DNA of 14,278 nt, taken from Thermoplasmata archaeon. Its GTDB lineage: Archaea > Thermoplasmatota > Thermoplasmata > Lutacidiplasmatales > UBA184. The stretch spans positions 1-14,278 of the forward strand of contig JAKAPG010000020.1 of assembly GCA_021823085.1 (NCBI GenBank), given 5' to 3'. Numbering within the stretch: the first letter of the stretch is position 1; each line of letters starts with the position of its first letter. A program made the translations under genes and the position numbers. Of this stretch, positions 1 to 6,356 are shown piece after piece. The notes under the pieces are model-generated. The model ran no database searches. It was not told the origin of the DNA and worked only from the letters and a program-made list of their open reading frames with translations.

Positions 1-164
1 ATCAGGTCGAGGCCACGACCCTTCGGGAACCGGTCCGCGAGCGCGCGGACCACCCAGGCCGCCGTGGAGCCGGTGCCGAGCGCGATCCGCCGCTCCCCCG
101 ACGCGATCTGTTCCACGGACGACCGGGCCGCGGCCGCCTTCGCCGCCTCGAGGTCCGGGATCAT
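1..164 (-). CDS. rpiA: Ribose-5-phosphate isomerase A, N-terminal part (runs off the window)
   Basis: Reading the minus strand from the ATG at 164 gives 54 codons open to the window edge. The start is MIPDLEAAKAAAARSSVEQI, followed by a stretch containing ALGTGSTAAWVVRAL. The GTGSTA signature after an N-terminal helix is the phosphate-binding loop of RpiA, which interconverts ribose-5-phosphate and ribulose-5-phosphate and so supplies pentose for nucleotides. The catalytic Asp/Lys/Glu region lies outside the window. The start is supported by a TATA-like CTATAG at 188-193, centred about 26.5 nt upstream, which suggests a leaderless mRNA. The gene diverges from pyrH, another nucleotide-supply gene. 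Family assignment rests on one motif and its position, so it is good but not absolute. Confidence 0.8.
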   Translation of the reverse strand, partial: MIPDLEAAKAAAARSSVEQIASGERRIALGTGSTAAWVVRALADRFPKGRGLDL

Positions 165-187
165 GCGAGGTCGCTAGTTCGAGGCAG

Positions 188-193
188 CTATAG
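188..193. promoter_or_regulatory. TATA-like element between rpiA and pyrH
   Basis: CTATAG lies in an AT-richer pocket of the divergent spacer. Its centre is about 26.5 nt from the rpiA ATG, the usual archaeal TATA-to-start distance for a leaderless gene. Read in the other direction it would start transcription near 217-220, giving pyrH a leader of about 70 nt. Being a palindrome it could serve both genes. Seen by eye only. Confidence 0.45.
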
Positions 194-288
194 AAGAACA
201 CCTCCCGCGTCGCCGCCCTCGCGTGCGCTCGAATGAGGCGCGGGGGAGCCGGCACAAACCGTATGGCCACCGAGTTATCGGGAGGGGG

Positions 289-990
289 ATGCCCAACGTC
301 CCGGTCCGGCCGACCACCGTCCTTTCGGTCGGCGGTTCTGTCTTCCGGACCGGAGAGGACGATGTTCGTTATCTCGGGCGTCTTGCGGATCTCTTGCGGC
401 GCATCGGCCGGCGCCGTCCGCTCGCCGTCACGGTGGGCGGGGGACGGACGGCCCGGGAGTACATCAGCATCGGGCGCGAGCTCGGACTGACCGAGATCGA
501 GCTCGACGAGGTCGGGATCGATGTGACGCGCCTGCACGCGCGTCTGCTCGCCGGACGCATCGGCCCACCCACTCCGAGCCATCCTCCCGCGACCCTCGCT
601 CAGGCGGTGCTTGAGCTCCGTCACGGCTCACCCGTGGTGCTCGGCGGCACCGAGCCCGGGCACACGACTGACGGCGTAGCCGCCCTGCTCGCGGTGCGGT
701 TGCGCGCGGCGCGGCTCGTCAACGCAACGAACGTCGACGCCCTCTACGATCGCGATCCGAAGCTCGACGCGAAGGCGCGTCCGATCCGGCGCATCGCCTG
801 GCCGAAGTTTCGCGAGATGGTGCACGAGCAGTCGGGCGGACACGCGGGCGAGCAGTTCCTGTTCGATCGCCTCGCAGCCGATCAGCTTGCGCGCGTTCGC
901 TTACCGACCGCGATCGTCTTCGGCCGGGATCTTCCCAATCTCGAGAAGGCCATGACGGGGCGGCCGTTCCTCGGCACCGAGATCTTCTGA
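289..990 (+). CDS. pyrH: Archaeal-type UMP kinase
   Basis: This 233-residue amino-acid-kinase-fold protein phosphorylates UMP to UDP with ATP in the cytoplasm. It carries the glycine-rich SVGGSV near residue 13, VTVGGGRTAREYI (48-59), the archaeal UMP-kinase stretch EIELDEVGIDVTRLHARLL (69-87), VVLGGTEPGHTTDGVAA (116-132) and NATNVDALYDRDPK (145-158). The order and wording match archaeal UMPK rather than aspartokinase or acetylglutamate kinase, and the length is close to the usual 225 or so. The ATG at 289 is chosen because GGAGG at 281-285 precedes it and the family begins just ahead of the glycine loop. An in-frame GTG at 223 would add 22 residues that do not look like the family; a leaderless start there cannot be fully excluded. 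adk follows 36 nt downstream on the same strand, so the two probably form a nucleotide-kinase operon. Confidence 0.93.
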   Translation: MPNVPVRPTTVLSVGGSVFRTGEDDVRYLGRLADLLRRIGRRRPLAVTVGGGRTAREYISIGRELGLTEIELDEVGIDVTRLHARLLAGRIGPPTPSHPPATLAQAVLELRHGSPVVLGGTEPGHTTDGVAALLAVRLRAARLVNATNVDALYDRDPKLDAKARPIRRIAWPKFREMVHEQSGGHAGEQFLFDRLAADQLARVRLPTAIVFGRDLPNLEKAMTGRPFLGTEIF

Positions 991-1026
991 GCCAACGCCA
1001 AGAAGGGGGGCCGCGTCGGGCACGCG

Positions 1027-1656
1027 ATGCTTCGGATCGTTTTCCTCGGTCCGCCGGGGGCCGGCAAAGGGACCCAGGCGGCCGAGTTCGCCCGCGAGCA
1101 CCACATCGCGCACCTCTCGACGGGAGACCTATTGCGAGCGGCGGTCTCCGGGGGAACCCCTCTCGGTCGGGAGGCGGAGGGCTACATGCGAGCGGGCCGG
1201 CTCGTGCCGGACGACCTCGTCCTTCAGATTCTGGAAGAGCGGCTCCGCTCACCGGAGGCACGCGAGGGGTTCATCCTCGACGGATACCCCCGCAATCTCG
1301 CCCAGGCGATGGAGCTCGAGCGACTGACCCCGATCGACCGGGTCGTATGGTTCGACCTGCCGGCCGAGGTGCTCATCGCCCGCCTGGGCCAGCGAAGGGT
1401 TTGTCCGACGTGCCAGACGGTCTACAACCTCGCGACCCATCCCCCGAAGGTCACCGGCCGCTGCGACGAGGACGGCACGGAGCTCGTCCAACGCTCGGAC
1501 GATCTCCCCGATGCGATCGAGACGCGCCTGAAGGTCTACACCGCGCAGACCGAGCCGCTCCTATCGTACTACCGGGACAAGGGCGTGCTCCGCCCCATCG
1601 ATGCGGGCGGTACCCCCGCCGAAGTGGCCCAGCGCCTCCGGGCCGCGCTCGTGTGA
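1027..1656 (+). CDS. adk: Adenylate kinase (long form with zinc-type LID)
   Basis: Adenylate kinase interconverts ATP + AMP and 2 ADP. The 209-residue product has the P-loop GPPGAGKGTQ (8-17), the AMP-site stretch HLSTGDLLRAAV (29-40), FILDGYPRN (82-90) and a long LID domain. The LID carries CPTC (126-129), then C146 and D149 with 16 residues between, the Cys-Cys-Cys-Asp zinc pattern known in bacterial-type enzymes. This differs from the small trimeric archaeal AdkA, so the gene belongs to the bacterial/eukaryal-type family that is also found in some archaea. The ATG at 1027 begins right at the first beta strand. It sits 36 nt behind pyrH and is likely co-transcribed. No T-rich terminator is visible after it; the tRNA-Tyr promoter begins about 25 nt downstream. 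Confidence 0.97.
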   Translation: MLRIVFLGPPGAGKGTQAAEFAREHHIAHLSTGDLLRAAVSGGTPLGREAEGYMRAGRLVPDDLVLQILEERLRSPEAREGFILDGYPRNLAQAMELERLTPIDRVVWFDLPAEVLIARLGQRRVCPTCQTVYNLATHPPKVTGRCDEDGTELVQRSDDLPDAIETRLKVYTAQTEPLLSYYRDKGVLRPIDAGGTPAEVAQRLRAALV

Positions 1657-1681
1657 CGGGCCGCGCGTCTCCCTAGCTATG

Positions 1682-1687
1682 TTTATA
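1682..1687 (+). promoter_or_regulatory. TATA box of tRNA-Tyr
   Basis: TTTATA, the archaeal TATA consensus, is centred about 29.5 nt before the first base of the mature tRNA-Tyr. This places the transcription start one to a few bases upstream of the tRNA 5' end. It is the clearest AT-rich element in the adk-tRNA spacer. Confidence 0.75.
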
Positions 1688-1713
1688 GCACGCGCGTTAG
1701 TCTCGCCGACCGT

Positions 1714-1820
1714 CCCGGCTTAGCTCAGTGGTAGAGCGGGGGACTGTAGGTGAGACTGCCGGACCTCCGGCGGCCCCCGTGGACATCCTCAGGTCGCCTG
1801 TTCGAGTCAGGCAGCCGGGA
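1714..1820 (+). tRNA. tRNA-Tyr(GUA) with an intron
   Basis: Cloverleaf read by hand: acceptor CCCGGCT (1714-1720) pairs with AGCCGGG (1813-1819), followed by discriminator A1820. The D stem is GCTC/GAGC with loop AGTGGTA. The anticodon stem is GGGGA (1739-1743) with TCCTC (1786-1790). The T arm is GCCTG-TTCGAGT-CAGGC. The anticodon GTA is at 1746-1748. The C1-G72 pair with A73 is the archaeal/eukaryal tRNA-Tyr identity set. Removing 1750-1784 gives an anticodon loop CTGTAGA and an anticodon/variable region close to the known Methanocaldococcus tRNA-Tyr. CCA is not encoded. Confidence 0.95.
1750..1784 (+). other. tRNA-Tyr intron at position 37/38
   Basis: The 35 nt between G37 (1749) and A38 (1785) interrupt the anticodon loop at the canonical archaeal splice site. 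The intron holds a hairpin GCCGG (1758-1762)/CCGGC (1767-1771) with a 4-nt loop. The four pairs expected between the two 3-nt bulges of a bulge-helix-bulge would be CTGT (1744-1747) with GTGG (1779-1782), mostly G-U wobbles, so the motif is relaxed. The exact ends come from restoring the tRNA-Tyr loop and could slip by one base. Confidence 0.85.
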
Positions 1821-2097
1821 CTCTCTGGACGCCGGATCCTCGGGTCCCGGGGATGGCGTGGCTCCCGCGGATGTTGTGGCGTGCGAGCTCGTCGCGGTTC
1901 CGGAACACTGCGCCGCACGTTCCGCATCGGAGCGGCTCCTCCCGACTCGCCGGAGGGCTCTGGCCCGGCCGCGCCACGCCCACCACGGTCGGTTGGGCCC
2001 GCCGCGCGACTTCGTCCGGAGGCTTACGACGCTCGTGCTCGAGAAGGTCCGCCGGCCCCCCGAACGTACTCCGACAAACTCCGCACACCGATACCAC
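1807..2097 (-). CDS. Small C2H2 zinc-finger protein
   Basis: Numbered from a GTG start at 2097, the 96-residue product has a finger-like CGVC...H (C5, C8, H21; no clear second His) and a complete C2H2 finger CGTC-X12-H-X5-H (C58, C61, H74, H80), separated by a Pro/Arg-rich linker. Small C2H2 proteins of this kind occur in archaea and are usually taken to bind DNA, RNA or partners; no specific role can be given. GTG 2097 is preceded by a strong GGAGGAGG at 2116-2109, 11 nt away. The frame stays open to an ATG at 2235 (142 residues), which would overlap the OsmC gene, so the start is uncertain. The gene probably follows the OsmC gene in one transcript. Its last codons overlap the 3' end of tRNA-Tyr in antisense by 14 nt. 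Confidence 0.7.
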   Translation of the reverse strand: MVSVCGVCRSTFGGPADLLEHERRKPPDEVARRAQPTVVGVARPGQSPPASREEPLRCGTCGAVFRNRDELARHNIRGSHAIPGTRGSGVQRVPAA

Positions 2098-2212
2098 GAC
2101 GATTCGAACCTCCTCCGATCCGGTAGCTGTCCCCCGGGGCCCATGTTGTGGGCTGTCGAACGGGTCCCGGTCTAGATTTCCCTCGGTCTCGGGACGCGGC
2201 AGCGAATCGGGA

Positions 2213-2707
2213 CTACAGGGATATGGGGTCGGCACCGGCCTCTCGAAGGGCGATCTCGGGCAGGTACCGGACCGAAAAGCTCACCGACGCGGCGATGAAG
2301 CACTTCGCGTGCGCCTCGTCATGCAGCGCGTGGGCGCGGGCCGGGTCCCCCGAAGCGATGACGACCCGCGGATGAAGGACGATCTCCTCGAATCGGCCAT
2401 CACCGGCGGGAGCCTCCCGCATCCTTCCCTCAGCGGCATCCGCGTACGCCACCACCCGGATCCGGTTCACGGCGCAGAGATGAAGGTACCAGAGCATGTG
2501 GCAGGAGGAGAGGGACGCGACCAGGAGTTCTTCCGGATTCCAGCGAGCGGGATCTCCGCGGAACGCGGGATCCGCAGAGCCGAGGAGGGGAGGCCTGCCG
2601 TCCGAGCGGATCTCGAACGCTCGGTCGTACGCATCGTACCGATCGGTGCCGGCCCCGCGATTCCCGGTCCACTCGGTCCGAGTTCGATAGGTGTGAACTC
2701 GTTCCAT
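2213..2707 (-). CDS. OsmC/Ohr-family protein
   Basis: The 164-residue product matches the OsmC fold. It opens MERVHTYRTRTEWTGNRGAG, with a strand around RAFEIRSDGRPPLLGS, the motif WNPEELLVASLSSCHMLWYLHLC with the peroxidatic-type Cys69, and a second Cys136 in AHAKCFIAASVSFSV. OsmC/Ohr proteins use two cysteines to reduce organic hydroperoxides; both positions are present here, so peroxidase activity is plausible, but the family also holds members of unknown role. The ATG at 2707 is chosen because the conserved N-terminal strand begins there; upstream in-frame sequence is Arg/Pro-rich and unlike the family. No clear Shine-Dalgarno is seen; a weak CTAAGA at 2731-2736 lies about 27 nt upstream, hinting at a leaderless start. 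It diverges from the zinc-ribbon gene and precedes the C2H2 gene. Confidence 0.88.
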   Translation of the reverse strand: MERVHTYRTRTEWTGNRGAGTDRYDAYDRAFEIRSDGRPPLLGSADPAFRGDPARWNPEELLVASLSSCHMLWYLHLCAVNRIRVVAYADAAEGRMREAPAGDGRFEEIVLHPRVVIASGDPARAHALHDEAHAKCFIAASVSFSVRYLPEIALREAGADPISL

Positions 2708-2785
2708 TGTGCCCAAGAGCGGGCCGGCGCTCTTAGCGGGAGCGCAACGCGGTTTGGGAAGGACGGAACGGGAAGGCTCAAGGGA

Positions 2786-2986
2786 ATGCGCTCGCTTCGG
2801 GACCCGCTGCGAACCATGCTTCCTTCTCCCGAGAGCGTACCTTCCGAGTCCCCGATCCGTCACACGTGCCCGATCTGTGAGGGGGAGCTCAGCCCTCCTG
2901 TCAGCGGGAGTGTGCACTGCTACGTCTACTGCCGAACGTGCGGAACCGAGTACGAGCTCGACGATCCGCGGCTGGCGTGCGCGTAG
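2786..2986 (+). CDS. Small zinc-ribbon protein
   Basis: The C-terminal half of this 66-residue product holds CPIC and CRTC about 20 residues apart, the knuckle pair of a small zinc ribbon, inside RHTCPICEGEL and VYCRTCGTEYELDDPR. Its function is unknown; such mini-ribbons are frequent in archaea and typically act as metal-stabilised interaction modules. The start could be ATG 2786 or ATG 2816 (56 residues); neither has a clear Shine-Dalgarno or a TATA box at the proper distance. The frame is open far upstream, but that part is antisense to the OsmC gene and lacks protein-like character. It lies in the divergent gap before the tyrA fusion, ending about 70 nt ahead of that gene's promoter. Confidence 0.6.
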   Translation: MRSLRDPLRTMLPSPESVPSESPIRHTCPICEGELSPPVSGSVHCYVYCRTCGTEYELDDPRLACA

Positions 2987-3057
2987 GGGCTCCGTCCTAT
3001 CGAAGCACCGAGAACCCCGTAACCCCCCCACGTCCGCCGAGACGGGCAGGGACCATG

Positions 3058-3063
3058 TTATAT
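3058..3063 (+). promoter_or_regulatory. TATA box of the chorismate mutase-prephenate dehydrogenase gene
   Basis: TTATAT is centred 27.5 nt before the GTG at 3088, the spacing expected when transcription starts at or next to the start codon. The box overlaps the in-frame ATG at 3055, so translation from that ATG would need a second promoter further upstream. Confidence 0.65.
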
Positions 3064-3087
3064 CTTAGCACGGGTGCGCCACCCCTC

Positions 3088-4218
3088 GTGAGCGGCTCAG
3101 AGCTGCGACGGCTCCGGGAGACCATGACTCGCTGCGACCGAGCCATTCAGCGAGCGATCGAACGAAGGTTGCGGATCGCCCGGCGAATCGGCGAGGCGAA
3201 ACGAGCTCGGGGCATCCCGGTCCGGGACTACGCGGTGGAGAGGGCGGTGCTCCGACGCTGGCATTCCGCATTGGAGCGGGCGAACATCCCACCGGAGCGG
3301 GCAGATCGGTTCGCGCGATGGCTCGTGGAGGAGGCGGTACGCATTCAGGAGGAGCTCCCGGGGACCGACCGGCCCGATGCGGCTGCCGCCGACGTTCTCA
3401 TCATCGGGGGAGCGGGCGCAATGGGGCGATGGATGGCGGGATTCCTCCGTTCTATGGGCCATCGCGTGGCGATCTATGACCCGCGGGCGCATCCCGCCCG
3501 GTTCCCCGGGCTCCATGTCCAAACCGACCTTCGCGAGGGCGTGTCGACCGCGGAGGCGGTCGTGGTCGCCACTCCCATGCGCGTCAGTGCGAACGTCTAT
3601 CGCCGGGCCGCCGAGTGCATGCGCGGCGGCCTGCTCTTCGACATCTTGTCCATCAAGGCACCGCTCGTTCCCGAGATCCGTCGGGCGAGGGGGCGAGGGA
3701 TTCGCGTCGCGAGCGTGCACCCGCTCTTTGGCCCGACGACCCGGGTCTTGTCGGGGCGAAACCTGCTCGTCCTCGACTGCGGCGACCCGCGCGCCGCGGA
3801 CGACACGGAAGCGTTGTTCCGAAGGAGCTCGCTCACCATTACCCGTCGGAGTCTCGGCGAGCACGATCGGCTCATGACCAACGTGCTGGGATTGCCCCAC
3901 CTTACGAGCCTACTGTTCTCCCTCGTGCTGTCGCGGGTCTCCTCGAGTTCGGAAGACCTCGCGACGGTCGGACCGTTGTCGTTCGCTCGGCAGGCCGAGG
4001 TGGCTCGGGTGGTGACCGCGGAGAACCCCGAACTCTCCTTTGACATCCAGGCGCTGAACCCGACCTCCCCTGAGCTGTTCACCCGACTGGCCGTCGTCTT
4101 TGAGGAGGTACGCAGGATCGTGGAGCGCGAGGACCGGGAGCGGTACTTCGAGCTCCTCCGCGAGAGCCAAGGGCTCTGGACCGCTCGGACGGACCGCCCA
4201 CCGAGTTCGCACCCCTAA
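3088..4218 (+). CDS. tyrA: Chorismate mutase-prephenate dehydrogenase fusion (T-protein type)
   Basis: This bifunctional tyrosine-pathway enzyme converts chorismate to prephenate and prephenate to 4-hydroxyphenylpyruvate with NAD+. Residues 1-90 are an AroQ-type helical chorismate mutase: LRRLRETMTRCDRAI, ERRLRIARRIGEAK and GIPVRDYAVERAVLRR parallel the E. coli T-protein, with R10 and K38 at catalytic positions. Residues 100-376 are the dehydrogenase: VLIIGGAGAMGRW (103-115) binds NAD, followed by VVVATPM, FDILSIKAPL (184-193) and ASVHPLFGPT (208-217) with catalytic His211, then an all-helical C-terminus. GTG 3088 is chosen over ATG 3055 because of the TATA spacing; the 11 extra residues are not needed for the fold. 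No ACT domain follows, so feedback by tyrosine is not obvious. Confidence 0.92.
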   Translation: MSGSELRRLRETMTRCDRAIQRAIERRLRIARRIGEAKRARGIPVRDYAVERAVLRRWHSALERANIPPERADRFARWLVEEAVRIQEELPGTDRPDAAAADVLIIGGAGAMGRWMAGFLRSMGHRVAIYDPRAHPARFPGLHVQTDLREGVSTAEAVVVATPMRVSANVYRRAAECMRGGLLFDILSIKAPLVPEIRRARGRGIRVASVHPLFGPTTRVLSGRNLLVLDCGDPRAADDTEALFRRSSLTITRRSLGEHDRLMTNVLGLPHLTSLLFSLVLSRVSSSSEDLATVGPLSFARQAEVARVVTAENPELSFDIQALNPTSPELFTRLAVVFEEVRRIVEREDRERYFELLRESQGLWTARTDRPPSSHP

Positions 4219-4439
4219 CCGTCTGCGCCGGAGGGGGATCGGCCCAGGCTCAACGGATCGTGCGACGCTGGGGCCGGGAAAGCGAAAAGAATCGCGAAGA
4301 GAGCCCGGGTCAGGGCGACTCCTGCTGTAGGCATACAGGGCCGTGCTCCTTTCCACGATTCGCTACCAACGGGCCTGATCTGGGACGAGAGGGCCGGCAG
4401 AGCAAGAACCTTCAGGAGGCCTTCCGGTTTGGGTGCGGT

Positions 4440-4721
4440 GTGGACGACGTCGCGCACTGGCACTGCCTCGCGCACGGGCAGGTTCAGGGCGTCAACTATC
4501 GGGAGAGGGTCGCTTTGTCCGCCCGCCAGCACCGCGTCGCCGGATCTGTAGCGAACCGGCCGAACGGTACTGTTTTCATGGATGTTCAGGGCCCGATCGA
4601 GGCGGTCGAGGCGTTCCTGCGCGACGTGAGCGGCCCTCGGGGGCTGAGCCATGCGCATGCCGTTCGGCGGGTCGCCGCGGTTCCTGTCTCGCCACATCTT
4701 GTCGAGTTCGAGATTCACTAA
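4440..4721 (+). CDS. acyP: Acylphosphatase
   Basis: A 93-residue protein with the whole acylphosphatase signature: AHGQVQGVNYRERV, giving the phosphate cradle and catalytic Arg21, GSVANRPNGTV with catalytic Asn39, and an alpha/beta ending at LVEFEIH. The enzyme hydrolyses acyl phosphates such as carbamoyl- or acetyl-phosphate in the cytoplasm. Length is typical (90-100). The start is the GTG at 4440, the only start codon in frame close to the first beta strand. AGGAGG at 4414-4419 is 20 nt away, too far for normal use, so start selection is uncertain. An in-frame ATG at 4260 would add 60 residues without family character. It lies 221 nt behind tyrA, likely with its own promoter, though none is obvious. 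Confidence 0.88.
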   Translation: MDDVAHWHCLAHGQVQGVNYRERVALSARQHRVAGSVANRPNGTVFMDVQGPIEAVEAFLRDVSGPRGLSHAHAVRRVAAVPVSPHLVEFEIH

Positions 4722-5018
4722 GGCGATTTCACCGGTCCCACGCCCCGGGTCAAGAAGTCGGGATGCTTCTCCGACCGGGTCGGTGCGCACGCGCATGCGA
4801 GACCGTCGTTGCGCGATCTGCGAGCGGTGCTCGGATCCCCCGGGGACGCTGGGGTCTTAGAAAGCCGGGGCAACAGGAACTGAGGGCGGGGGGAACGCGA
4901 CATCGCAGCGTCGTTCGGCGGGAGGATCCGGAAACATCCCCCGCTCGTTCGAGCGGGGCGAGAGGTCGCCGCAAGCAATCCCCGGCCCACGCGCAAGAGA
5001 TACGACTCGACCGGGTCG
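4722..5018. other. Spacer downstream of acylphosphatase, no gene recognised
   Basis: Frames here are open on both strands only because the DNA is GC-rich; none shows a recognisable motif or clear initiation signal. The one clear structure is the hairpin at 4939-4958. No tRNA, RNase P or SRP RNA hallmark could be found by eye. Confidence 0.5.
4939..4958. repeat. Stable GC hairpin
   Basis: CCCCGCTC (4939-4946) pairs perfectly with GAGCGGGG (4951-4958) around a GTTC loop. It has no T tract on either side, so it is not a typical archaeal terminator. It may shape an RNA 3' end or a protein-binding site. Confidence 0.55.
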
Positions 5019-5060
5019 CTACCTCTTCTTCTTCTTTCCCTTCGACGGCTTCTTCGCCAT
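5019..5060 (-). CDS. Tiny Lys-rich ORF (13 codons), tentative
   Basis: Minus-strand ATG at 5060 encodes MAKKPSKGKKKKR and a TAG stop. GAGGA precedes it with about six bases between, a good Shine-Dalgarno for so short a frame. Seven of 13 residues are Lys, recalling very short basic ribosome-associated peptides such as L41e, though it does not match that protein. It lies about 300 nt behind the asparagine-synthetase-like gene on the same strand. No TATA box is evident just upstream. A chance GAAGAA/AAG-rich patch remains possible. Confidence 0.3.
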   Translation of the reverse strand: MAKKPSKGKKKKR

Positions 5061-5323
5061 AGCCGTTCCTCATTAGCATGGGACCTACATCAGGGAGAGC
5101 CCGGAGGTTGATCCCTCCGATTCTTGCCCCGGAGAGCGTGGCCGGGGACGTTACATCGGTCCACTCGAGGGGAGCCCCACGGTCGCACGGGACCTGCGGA
5201 GGATGCCGGATCCATCGTCGGTGACGTTGGACCTGCCCCGTTCACCGCCCCGAACCGCCCCGAGGAATGCCTTCGACCCGATGAATCCCCCCGGCCCGCG
5301 GAACTACGGAAAGTCGGCCCTAT
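5061..5323. other. Spacer between the tiny ORF and the asparagine-synthetase-like gene
   Basis: No gene recognised on either strand. It contains a small hairpin, CGGAGG (5102-5107) with CCTCCG (5114-5119), and ends at the 20-bp palindrome downstream of the asparagine-synthetase-like gene. Confidence 0.45.
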
Positions 5324-5343
5324 CCACCCCGGTACCGGGGTGG
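5324..5343. repeat. Perfect 20-bp palindrome
   Basis: CCACCCCGGTACCGGGGTGG is identical to its reverse complement. It starts 17 nt past the stop codon of the minus-strand asparagine-synthetase-like gene, so it would form a very stable stem near that mRNA's 3' end, or a dyad for a protein. No T tract follows it on the minus strand. Confidence 0.7.
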
Positions 5344-5360
5344 CTCGGTACTGCCCCGAT

Positions 5361-6290
5361 TCAGAGAATCGGAGTCTCGCCCGGCACGCGCCGGAACAGT
5401 TGCACGTCGCCCACATGCGGTGCCCGCACGAGGAATCGGACGAGCCGCTCGATACCGAACCCCGCCCCCGCGGAGGGGACTAGGTCTCGAGCGGCCTCTA
5501 GGAAGGCGCGAAAGGCCGCGTGGGGGACTCCGTCGCGGGTGATCCTCGCTCGTATGCGGTCGATCTCCCACTCGCGCTCGGCCCCAGAAAGGGCTTCCCC
5601 GTACCCGTACGGATAGATCAGGTCGTAGTTGAGAAAGTGTCCCGGGGCGGCGGGATCCTCTCGGTCGTAGAACTCCCGACGGTGACACAACGCCCAGAAC
5701 GGCTGATCGGACGCCTCCGACGCGGGCCCCTCCCAGGACGGGCCGTATCGTTCCTCGAGTTCGTGCGTGGTGCAGGCTTGCCACGGCACAGAGAATCGAG
5801 GGGGCTCGACTCCCAGAGCCGGGAACGCGGGATGTTCGCGGAGGGTCGCGCCGAGGTGCACGAAGTACCTCTCCACGAGGTCCCGGACATCGGCCGAGCG
5901 AGCACGGGGGATCTCGAAATCGGCCTGGGTGAATTCGAACAGATGCCGGCCGGACGTCGCTCGCTCCCGCCGCTCCAGCCGGACGTTGGGAGAGAGGATC
6001 CAGATCCTGCCCACGTCGCGAACGGCGATCTGTTTGTGGAGGATCATGGAATTCATCAGATAGAATCGTTCTCCGAGGTACTCGATCTCGGCGGTCTTGA
6101 GCACGGAGGATCCCGGGTCGGGTCCCAGCGGGTCCGTGCTGCGCCCGAGGATCACGGGCAGGAGCTGGGTGAATCGTTCCTCGTGAAAGAAGCGGGTCGT
6201 CTCCAACAACACGTCGCTCAGCAACCCCAAACGCAACCGCCGGTCCTCTCGCCCGTCCTCCTCCCGCGTCCTGGCTTTCGCTTCGCTCAT
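5361..6290 (-). CDS. Asparagine synthetase-like protein with class II aaRS catalytic core (AsnRS/AspRS paralogue without anticodon domain)
   Basis: The 309 residues form a class II aminoacyl-tRNA synthetase core of the AspRS/AsnRS group: a motif-1-like start (RFFHEERFTQLLPVILG, 33-49), AEIEYLGERFYLMNSMILHKQ (68-87), a motif 2 region ATSGRHLFEFTQADFEIPR (111-129) and motif 3 GAGFGIERLVRFL (275-287) with Arg282. The N-terminal OB-fold anticodon-binding domain (about 100 residues) is absent. Such archaeal stand-alone cores are known as asparagine synthetase related to AsnRS (described from Pyrococcus abyssi), which make asparagine from aspartate, ammonia and ATP rather than charging tRNA. That role is inferred from architecture. 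The ATG at 6290 has GGGAG about 6 nt upstream. A long leader from the TATA at 6513-6518 is possible. Confidence 0.85.
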   Translation of the reverse strand: MSEAKARTREEDGREDRRLRLGLLSDVLLETTRFFHEERFTQLLPVILGRSTDPLGPDPGSSVLKTAEIEYLGERFYLMNSMILHKQIAVRDVGRIWILSPNVRLERRERATSGRHLFEFTQADFEIPRARSADVRDLVERYFVHLGATLREHPAFPALGVEPPRFSVPWQACTTHELEERYGPSWEGPASEASDQPFWALCHRREFYDREDPAAPGHFLNYDLIYPYGYGEALSGAEREWEIDRIRARITRDGVPHAAFRAFLEAARDLVPSAGAGFGIERLVRFLVRAPHVGDVQLFRRVPGETPIL

Positions 6291-6356
6291 GATTGGCTCC
6301 CATCGAAGGTCGCTCTCCGGCGGCGCAGGATCGCGCCGCTCGCGGAGTGCGATCCT

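Noticed and set aside
1853..2986. 377-residue plus-strand open frame
   Set aside because: Most of it is antisense to the OsmC and C2H2 genes; only the last 66 codons, with the zinc ribbon, look real.
4433..5062. 209-residue plus-strand open frame over acylphosphatase and spacer
   Set aside because: It is a frame-shifted shadow with Arg/Ser-rich content; the acylphosphatase frame has the complete family signature.
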